Below the pieces are notes generated by a model, which did no database searches, was not told the DNA's origin, and saw only the letters and a list, made by a program, of their open reading frames with translations. Below, one piece after another: positions 58,395-64,000 of a DNA stretch of 64,000 nt. Position 1 is the stretch's first letter, and each line of letters starts with the position of its first letter. Origin of the DNA: Trichococcus pasteurii (lineage in GTDB: Bacteria > Bacillota > Bacilli > Lactobacillales > Aerococcaceae). The translations under genes and the position numbers were made by a program. The DNA lies in the NCBI RefSeq assembly GCF_900112935.1, contig NZ_FONM01000007.1, positions 1 to 64,000 of the forward strand, in the 5' to 3' direction.

Positions 58395-59144
58395 ATGATA
58401 ACTTTAAAATCTGAACGCGAAATTCAAGCTATGGAAGAGTCAGGCGCTATCCTGGCGGGGATCCATGAAGAATTGCGCGGTTTCATCAAGCCGGGTTTGA
58501 CGACTATGGAGATCAATAACTTTGTGCAGGCACGCATCGAGGCGGCTGGCGCCATCTGCGAACAAATCGGTTTCGAAGGGTACGAATATGCGACCTGCAC
58601 GAGCGTCAACGACGAAATCTGCCACGGCTTCCCGGGCAAATATGTGCTGAAGGACGGCGATCTGATCAAGGTCGATACGGTCGTGAACTACAACGGCGCC
58701 ATGTCCGATTCTTGCTGGAGCTATGCGGTCGGCGAGGCTACGCCGGTAGTCAAACATCTGATGGAAGTGACCGAGAAAGCATTGTATCTGGGCATCGAGC
58801 AGGCGAAAGCCGGCAACCGTGTCGGCGACATCGGCCATGCGATCCAGACTTATGTCGAAAGCGAAGGGTTCTCTGTCGTACGCGAATTCATCGGTCACGG
58901 CATCGGACCGACCATGCATGAGAGTCCATCCATTCCGCATTACGGCGAAGCCGGAAAAGGCCTGCGCCTGAAGGAAGGCATGACGATCACGATCGAGCCG
59001 ATGGTCAACACAGGAGCTTGGAAGTCCAAAATGGACGATAACGGCTGGACAGCCCGCACCAAAGACGGCGGCTTGAGCTGCCAATTCGAGCACACAATCG
59101 CGATCACCAAGGAAGGCGCGAGAGTGTTGACACAGCAGAAATAA
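58395..59144 (+). CDS. map: Methionine aminopeptidase, type I
   Basis: A 249-residue metallopeptidase that removes the N-terminal Met of new proteins. Metal ligands are visible in VDTVVNYNGAMSDSCW (two Asp), EFIGHGIG (His), TIEPMV (Glu) and CQFEHTIAI (Glu). The length is typical. It is a housekeeping gene with its own promoter and terminator, standing between two polysaccharide control modules, so it may mark the edge of an older arrangement into which the first module or the repeat came. Confidence 0.95.
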   Translation: MITLKSEREIQAMEESGAILAGIHEELRGFIKPGLTTMEINNFVQARIEAAGAICEQIGFEGYEYATCTSVNDEICHGFPGKYVLKDGDLIKVDTVVNYNGAMSDSCWSYAVGEATPVVKHLMEVTEKALYLGIEQAKAGNRVGDIGHAIQTYVESEGFSVVREFIGHGIGPTMHESPSIPHYGEAGKGLRLKEGMTITIEPMVNTGAWKSKMDDNGWTARTKDGGLSCQFEHTIAITKEGARVLTQQK

Positions 59145-59166
59145 GGCAAGGGCTTTAGATGTGGAG

Positions 59167-59194
59167 GCCCTGAATAATAATTCAGGGCTTTTTT
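59167..59194 (+). terminator. Intrinsic terminator after map
   Basis: GCCCTGAAT pairs with ATTCAGGGC around a 4-base loop, then six T residues. Confidence 0.92.
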
Positions 59195-59344
59195 CACGCT
59201 TAATTTCAAAAAAATAATTATAGTTATTTCAAACATAATATAGTAAACTATTTTAAAGTGAGGAAATGTGGCTTCATCAGCCAAATTTACTTAATTACGG
59301 TGCTATCAGTAGCTATTCAAGAGATTTTTCGCAGGAGGGAAATT

Positions 59345-60085
59345 ATGGAAGAAGAAATATCGTTAGGCGAAATTTTTGCAATATTAAAACAACGGATCGG
59401 GTCCATCATCACTTGGAGTTTAACTGGACTACTATTGGCTGCGCTGTATACATTCTTTTTTGTGACACCGTCATACCAATCCACATCCAAAATCGTCGTG
59501 AATCAGACCCAGAATGCTGAACAGGCGATTACGAACACGGACATCCAGACGAATCTGAGTTTGATCAATACCTACCAAGGAATCATCAAAGAACCGATCA
59601 TATTGGAGGATGTCATCACCAATACGGGTTCCAAACTTACGATTGGAGAGTTGCGCAATAAATTGACAGTCCAGACGGAAGACAGTTCTTTGGTGTTCGG
59701 CATCACAGTTGCCGATGAGAATCCATTTACTGCCGCAGAACTGGCAAATGCAACGGCATCCTCTTTTGAACAAAAAATTGGTGAGATCCTGGATGTAAAC
59801 AGCGTGACGATTTTATCCCAGGCTGTCGCAAATCCGGATCCGGTTTCCCCGAATACACCAATGAACCTTGTTTTGGGACTTTTGGTCGGGATGATGATTG
59901 GTGTGGGACTTGCGTTTCTGGCCGAATTTATGGATAAGACAGTCAAGGACGAAAAATTCCTTGAGCAATTAGGCTGGTCTAACCTAGGATCCGTTTTACA
60001 AATGACGGAAGAGGAATTATCCTCAACAAGATTTGTTCAAGTTACATCCGAAGTAAAATCGCGTAAAGCGAAACGACGCGTATAG
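59345..60085 (+). CDS. Wzz/CpsC-type BY-kinase adaptor, module 2
   Basis: A 246-residue membrane protein with the same plan as the gene at 56269: membrane segments at ~20-42 and ~180-200 flanking a Wzz domain, with PDPVSPNTP before the second. The tail is short (~45 residues). It should activate the BY-kinase that follows after 13 bases. ATG 59345 has GGAGGGA before it; the frame start at 59258 lies in the leader. A TATAGT box near 59239 is the likely promoter. Confidence 0.88.
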   Translation: MEEEISLGEIFAILKQRIGSIITWSLTGLLLAALYTFFFVTPSYQSTSKIVVNQTQNAEQAITNTDIQTNLSLINTYQGIIKEPIILEDVITNTGSKLTIGELRNKLTVQTEDSSLVFGITVADENPFTAAELANATASSFEQKIGEILDVNSVTILSQAVANPDPVSPNTPMNLVLGLLVGMMIGVGLAFLAEFMDKTVKDEKFLEQLGWSNLGSVLQMTEEELSSTRFVQVTSEVKSRKAKRRV

Positions 60086-60098
60086 GAGACGATAGGAT

Positions 60099-60836
60099 AT
60101 GTTTGGAGATAGTAAAAAAAAGATAAAGAGATTGGATAGCCAACAACGAAAAGGCCTGAGTTTGATTTCAAGGTTGCGCCCTAAGTCGGTGATCGCTGAG
60201 CAATATCGTACCATCCGTACGAATATCCAATTCTCCATGATTGACCGCGATGTGAAATCCATCGTAATGACTTCTTCAGGTCCTTGGGAAGGGAAATCAA
60301 CGACTTCTGCGAATCTGGCTTCAGTCTTTTCCGACCAAGGAAAGCGCGTGCTGCTGGTGGATGCTGATTTGCGTAAGCCGACGGTACAACGAACATTCGG
60401 CTTGAGTAACGTGGAAGGGTTGACTACCTTATTGAGCAGCCCTGAGCAGCCTCCATCTGAAGTCATTCAACAAATTGTTGGAACAGAGTTGCACACATTG
60501 ACAAGTGGACCGATTCCACCCAATCCATCGGAACTGTTGAACTCTAACCGCATGAACACCTTGATGAAACAATTTGAGGAAATGTACGATATTATCATTT
60601 ATGATATGCCTCCAGTGACATCAGTGACTGATGCGCAAATTATGGCTTCTAAAGCTGATGGAGTTGTCTTTGTGGTCCGTTACGGTGTGTCGCAAAAAGA
60701 CTCTGTTTTGAACGCAAAGGAATTGTTGGAAATGGTAAACGCCAATATTTTGGGTGTTGTTTTCAATGGCGTCGAGAAAAGAAATGACCAATCTTATTAC
60801 GGATATGGTTATACAAGCGAGGAGGCTACGAATTGA
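60099..60836 (+). CDS. BY-type tyrosine kinase (CpsD-like), module 2
   Basis: A 245-residue kinase: Walker A SSGPWEGKSTTSANLA, Walker A' VLLVDADLRKPT, Walker B IIIYDMPPVTS, C-terminal Tyr cluster (QSYYGYGYTSEE). It is like the kinase at 57291 in most of its length. It overlaps the phosphatase gene by 4 bases. Confidence 0.93.
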   Translation: MFGDSKKKIKRLDSQQRKGLSLISRLRPKSVIAEQYRTIRTNIQFSMIDRDVKSIVMTSSGPWEGKSTTSANLASVFSDQGKRVLLVDADLRKPTVQRTFGLSNVEGLTTLLSSPEQPPSEVIQQIVGTELHTLTSGPIPPNPSELLNSNRMNTLMKQFEEMYDIIIYDMPPVTSVTDAQIMASKADGVVFVVRYGVSQKDSVLNAKELLEMVNANILGVVFNGVEKRNDQSYYGYGYTSEEATN

Positions 60837-61633
60837 TAGACCTTCATTGTCATCTCCTGCCTGGTGTCGATGACGGAGCCCGAACGCTGGAAGATTCCCT
60901 TGCAATGGCACAAAAAGCTGTTGCAGAAGGGATCACTCATATCCTAGTGACACCGCATCATAACAATGGGAAATATTTGAATCCCAAAGCTGCTGTGGTG
61001 GCGGCTACGGAAGCTCTTCAAACCGAATTGGACAACCGAGGAATTAATCTCACACTATACCCGAGTCAAGAAGTCCGTATCAATGGTGATCTACTGAAAG
61101 ACATTGAGAATGAGGACATTTTATTCGTCGATGAAGAAAGTCGCTATTTATTGATTGAATTTCCGACATTGTCGATTCCAGAGTATACTGAAGTACTATT
61201 CTTTCAACTAAGACAAAAAGGCATCACGCCAGTCATCGTTCATCCTGAGCGGAACCAGGCGATCATTGATGATCCAAATATATTGTTACCTTTCATTGAG
61301 AGGGGTGCGCTGGCACAAGTGACAGCCGCCAGCTATATGGGGGTATTCGGCAAGGATGTTGCACGCGTAAGTTGCCGCTTGATCGAAGCCAATTTAGTGC
61401 ATATCATTGCGTCAGATGCGCATAATACCCGAGGAAGAGGCTTTTATTATCAAAAAGCTTTTGCCCAACTGGAAAAACAGTTTGGACCGGAAAAGGTTCG
61501 GTATTTCAAGGAAAATGCCAAACATCTGCTGAATGGTGATGCGATGCATACGGAAGCCCCGGTAGAGGTAAGTGCAAAAGGGAAATGCAGCCGTTTAAAT
61601 AAAGTGAAGTTCAGCTTGTTTAACTTCAGATAG
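60833..61633 (+). CDS. PHP-type protein-tyrosine phosphatase (CpsB/YwqE-like)
   Basis: A 266-residue metal-dependent phosphatase of the PHP family: IDLHCHLLPGVDDGA, VTPHHNNGKYLNP, SQEVRING, VHPERNQAI and IIASDAHNT carry the metal ligands. It removes phosphate from the BY-kinase Tyr cluster. It starts with TTG 60833 inside the kinase stop region. The last ~30 residues (SAKGKCSRLNKVKFSLF) are basic and go past the usual end of the family. Confidence 0.92.
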   Translation: MIDLHCHLLPGVDDGARTLEDSLAMAQKAVAEGITHILVTPHHNNGKYLNPKAAVVAATEALQTELDNRGINLTLYPSQEVRINGDLLKDIENEDILFVDEESRYLLIEFPTLSIPEYTEVLFFQLRQKGITPVIVHPERNQAIIDDPNILLPFIERGALAQVTAASYMGVFGKDVARVSCRLIEANLVHIIASDAHNTRGRGFYYQKAFAQLEKQFGPEKVRYFKENAKHLLNGDAMHTEAPVEVSAKGKCSRLNKVKFSLFNFR

Positions 61634-61660
61634 CATGCTGTTTTCAGAACAACAGCATGC
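61633..61660 (+). terminator. Perfect hairpin at the end of the phosphatase gene
   Basis: GCATGCTGTT pairs with AACAGCATGC around an 8-base loop. There is no T run, so it may be an RNA-stabilising hairpin rather than a terminator. Confidence 0.5.
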
Positions 61661-61739
61661 GCAAGCTGGACAATCCATTTTAAATCTGCGATAAAAGTTT
61701 GTTTGATATCTAAACTATTGTTTTTCGCCCTCCATCCAG

Positions 61740-61790
61740 AATCAGTCTGAAGAACAGCTTTCCGCGTTCTTCAGACTGATTTCTTTTGTT
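61740..61790 (+). terminator. Intrinsic terminator of the kinase/phosphatase operon
   Basis: A 16-base perfect stem (AATCAGTCTGAAGAAC with GTTCTTCAGACTGATT) around a 10-base loop, then a T-rich tail. Confidence 0.88.
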
Positions 61791-61857
61791 TCAGAGGGAA
61801 TTAGGTCATCCTGTTTGGCTTGTTTATTTCGGTTGTGTTACTAATGACGAAAGCGTC

Positions 61858-61886
61858 TTGAATGTTCTGTAGTTTATTGATAATAT
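61858..61886 (+). promoter_or_regulatory. Promoter of the LCP genes
   Basis: TTGAAT (61858-61863) and TAATAT (61881-61886) with a 17-base spacer. The leader is about 190 bases. The 451-base gap between the phosphatase and LCP genes holds the hairpin at 61633, the terminator at 61740, this promoter and the leader. Confidence 0.55.
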
Positions 61887-62084
61887 TATTAAGATTCTAT
61901 GACAAGTGCCCGCGGAAGGACAAGTGGGTTGCTTTTGTGTAGAAAGAGACATTATTTAGATGTATGTTCAATAAAATACTTAATGAAAGACTATTGCTGG
62001 CAAGTACGAATGGATCAGGGATTATCCTGCTGGACGATTGTAGTGAGCACTAATTTTCTTTCAAGAGAAAGAGGAACGACACAA

Positions 62085-63320
62085 ATGAATGAAACCAGAA
62101 AAAGCAGACAGGGGAAAAAACGAATCTTGAAGACCGTCTTATCCATTCTGATGATTGCGATGATCGGCGTTATCGCCTACATGTTCAAAGCATATTCCGA
62201 TATCGGCAGCACCGCTGAATCGATTTACAATGAGGTGAGTGTTGTAGAGATGCGAGAAGAGTCGATTGAAGTCGAAACAGCCACTCAGCCGATCTCCTTC
62301 GTATTATTGGGGGTTGACACCGGTACCGCTGAAGAGGAGCGGACGGAGACTGGACGGAGCGACACGATCATCGTCTGTACTGTGAATCCCAACACAAAGA
62401 CAACTACTCTCTTGAGTATCCCGCGTGATACCTATTCGGAAATTATGGGATATGGCGATCTCTATGATTATTATGGCGACTATTATGACAAAATGAACCA
62501 TGCCTATGCTTTCGGAGGCACGGAAATGTCGATCAATACGGTTCAAGAGTTCCTGAATATCCCAATCGATTATTACGTTGAAGTGAATTTTGATGGGTTG
62601 GTGGATATCGTCGATGCAGTCGGGGGAATCGAAATCACGAGCCCGTTGACTTTTGATTTCTACGGACCACAGTTTATTGAAGGTGAAACACGTATTCTCA
62701 CAGGATTCGAAGCCCTTCAGTTTGCACGCATGCGCAAGCAAGACCCGGATGGTGATCTTGGGAGACAAAAGAGACAACAGATGGTCATCAAAGCCATACT
62801 GGACAAGGTTCTGACAATGGGGACAGTCGTGAATTACAAAAACATCCTGACAACTTTGGAAGATAATGTCCAATTGAACATGTCCTTGGATGAAATCATT
62901 TCGATCGCCAGTGGCTACCGCAAATCGATGGAGACTTTCCAGCAGTTTTATGTAGAAGGACAGGAAGTCTACATCGACGAGATTTATTATTATTATGTAG
63001 ATCCTGAAGAACGCTTGCGCCTTTCGAATATCCTGCGGACGGAACTGGAATTGCCTGAAGTTTCACTGGAAGATATCTCAACTTCTGCCAACGAACTTGA
63101 TTTTGAAACGCAGCAATATGAAACGGACTCATCCAGCACAGATACAACGTATGATTCTTCAACTTATGGTCAAAGCGATGTTTATACGCCGAACTATTCC
63201 GACCCGTATTCTGAAGAAACAGTTACGGAGGAGACCTATACCGAAGAGTACTATTATGATGAAACGGATACTTATTACGAAGAAGATCCTTACGCATCAA
63301 CTTATGATTCAAGTTATTGA
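62085..63320 (+). CDS. LCP-family (LytR-CpsA-Psr) glycopolymer ligase with acidic Tyr-rich tail
   Basis: A 411-residue bitopic protein: basic N-terminus, one membrane segment (~18-36), then an outer LCP domain (~65-310) with VLLGVDTG, ETGRSDTIIV, SIPRDTYSEI, KMNHAYAFGG and ARMRKQDPDGDLGRQKRQQ, the Asp and Arg residues that bind polyprenyl phosphate. LCP enzymes move the finished polymer from its lipid carrier to peptidoglycan. The C-terminal ~80 residues are unusual: low complexity, rich in Tyr (about 15), Glu, Asp, Ser and Thr. ATG 62085 follows AAGAGGAA; the open frame extends upstream to 61899 but has no ribosome site there. Confidence 0.9.
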   Translation: MNETRKSRQGKKRILKTVLSILMIAMIGVIAYMFKAYSDIGSTAESIYNEVSVVEMREESIEVETATQPISFVLLGVDTGTAEEERTETGRSDTIIVCTVNPNTKTTTLLSIPRDTYSEIMGYGDLYDYYGDYYDKMNHAYAFGGTEMSINTVQEFLNIPIDYYVEVNFDGLVDIVDAVGGIEITSPLTFDFYGPQFIEGETRILTGFEALQFARMRKQDPDGDLGRQKRQQMVIKAILDKVLTMGTVVNYKNILTTLEDNVQLNMSLDEIISIASGYRKSMETFQQFYVEGQEVYIDEIYYYYVDPEERLRLSNILRTELELPEVSLEDISTSANELDFETQQYETDSSSTDTTYDSSTYGQSDVYTPNYSDPYSEETVTEETYTEEYYYDETDTYYEEDPYASTYDSSY

Positions 63321-63334
63321 TCACTAAAATCAGC

Positions 63335-63365
63335 GAACACAGTTTCAATGGAGACTGTGTTTTCT
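63335..63365 (+). terminator. Hairpin between the two LCP genes
   Basis: AACACAGT pairs with ACTGTGTT around a 10-base loop, then TTCTTG. It could end or reduce transcription between the genes. Confidence 0.6.
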
Positions 63366-63391
63366 TGTGAGGAAAGAGAAGGGGAATGCAA

Positions 63392-64000
63392 ATGTCTGAA
63401 AAAAGAAAACGTAAGCGCAAAAAAAGATGGGGTTTAAGAATATTTTTCAGTGTGCTGGCTGTATTATTATTGACCGCGGGTGGATATGTTTATTCCGTCT
63501 ATAGGAATCTGAACAAAACAACCGACACGATTTATGCCCCAGTAGAAACCCAAGCGGTTAGGGAAGCGGGGGTTGATTTGACGCAACAGACGCCGATTTC
63601 GATTTTGCTGATGGGGATCGATAATGGTGCCGAGGGGAGAACCGAGGCCGGAAGATCAGATTCCATGATTGTGGTTACAATCAATCCTAAAACGCAAACA
63701 ACAACGATGGTAAGTATCCCAAGAGACACTTTTTCGGAAATAGTCGGCAATGACTCTTACGACAAAATCAACCATGCCTACTGGTTCGGTGGAGCCGAAA
63801 TGGCAATCAATACGGTCCAGAAATTATTGGGTATACCGATCGATTATTACGCATCCATCAATATGGAAGGTTTAAAACAGATGGTTGATGCAGTAGGCGG
63901 AATAACGGTCGATAGTCCACTTGGATTTACATCAAGAGGCTATACTTTCGTGGAAGGTTCAAATCAAATGGATGGCGATGCTGCACTGGCATTTTCCCGC
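63392..64000 (+). CDS. LCP-family glycopolymer ligase (second, cut by the window edge)
   Basis: 203 codons are visible. The N-terminus is very basic (MSEKRKRKRKKRW), then a membrane segment (LRIFFSVLAVLLLTAGGYVYSV) and an LCP domain with LLMGIDNGAEGRTEAGRSD, SIPRDTFSEIVG, KINHAYWFGG and MDGDAALAFSR. It resembles the gene at 62085 in order of motifs, so the pair is a tandem duplication. I choose ATG 63392, seven bases after AGAAGGGG; ATG 63386 in the same frame is too close to that site. The end lies outside the window. Confidence 0.9.
   Translation, partial: MSEKRKRKRKKRWGLRIFFSVLAVLLLTAGGYVYSVYRNLNKTTDTIYAPVETQAVREAGVDLTQQTPISILLMGIDNGAEGRTEAGRSDSMIVVTINPKTQTTTMVSIPRDTFSEIVGNDSYDKINHAYWFGGAEMAINTVQKLLGIPIDYYASINMEGLKQMVDAVGGITVDSPLGFTSRGYTFVEGSNQMDGDAALAFSR

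Noticed and set aside
61899-62084. N-terminal extension of 62 codons to the first LCP gene
   Set aside because: Rich in Cys and Arg with no ribosome site, and the LCP leader with its basic residues and membrane segment starts properly at 62085.
1-64000. CRISPR arrays, tRNA or rRNA genes
   Set aside because: The repeated sequences have hairpin modules with irregular spacing and no regular spacers. No cloverleaf or rRNA core sequence was recognised by eye.

Overview
The window looks like chromosomal DNA of a low- to medium-GC Gram-positive bacterium (Firmicutes). The evidence is near-perfect AGGAGG-type ribosome binding sites, frequent TTG/GTG starts, sigma-A-type promoters, a Gram-positive style exopolysaccharide locus (separate Wzz-like adaptor, BY-kinase, PHP phosphatase and LCP proteins) and a type IV pilus locus without a secretin. 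A Lactobacillales member near Carnobacteriaceae/Trichococcus is my guess from general gene content; no marker gene here proves it. No rRNA, tRNA or CRISPR array was seen.

Region 1 (1-14.8 kb) is an accessory and defence-type island. It opens with the end of an IS66-family element. It then holds five NERD-domain (nuclease-related) loci, one of them broken, mixed with toxin-antitoxin or abortive-infection pairs: a macro-domain/DarT pair (DarTG type), AbiEi/AbiEii and HigB/HigA. A pRiA4b ORF-3-like protein and a SEC-C protein are also present. Almost every gap holds a copy of one multi-hairpin repeat family built from CTCCG...CGGAGG modules, usually just after an intrinsic terminator. I count eleven copies in the window, all in the same orientation.

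Region 2 (12.2-22.2 kb) is a cyclic-di-GMP cluster: two paralogous membrane GGDEF proteins, a stand-alone EAL protein, a membrane GGDEF-EAL protein, a PAS-GGDEF-HD-GYP protein and a PAS-GGDEF protein. It lies directly upstream of region 3 (22.4-32.3 kb), a type IV pilus operon (two minor prepilins, a PilX-like protein, PilB, PilT, PilC, a major pilin, prepilin peptidase, PilM/N/O-like proteins). The PilB N-terminus carries two tandem MshEN-type motifs, a known c-di-GMP-binding fold, which gives a direct route from region 2 to pilus assembly.

Region 4 (32.6-36.8 kb) has a VanZ-like protein and a large secreted protein with two discoidin-like repeats, three G5 repeats and a metallophosphoesterase.

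Region 5 (37.2-64 kb) is an exopolysaccharide locus with an unusual front end. It starts with accD-accA, an amino-acid-type adenylation enzyme, two acyl carrier proteins, a KAS III-type condensing enzyme, two NeuD/PglD-type acetyltransferases, an ATP-grasp protein fused to a HAD-like domain that lacks the nucleophile, and a beta-keto acid cleavage enzyme. These are followed by the initiating sugar phosphotransferase, a ParB-like/nucleotidyltransferase protein of unknown role, a Wzy-like polymerase, two glycosyltransferases, a Wzx flippase, a sugar-nucleotide 4,6-dehydratase and a DegT aminotransferase. I infer that the front genes make a short, possibly amino-group-bearing beta-keto-derived acyl group that decorates an amino sugar of the polymer; this is the best candidate for an undescribed system. 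The locus ends with two Wzz/BY-kinase modules separated by map, a PHP phosphatase, and two LCP ligases, the last cut by the window edge.
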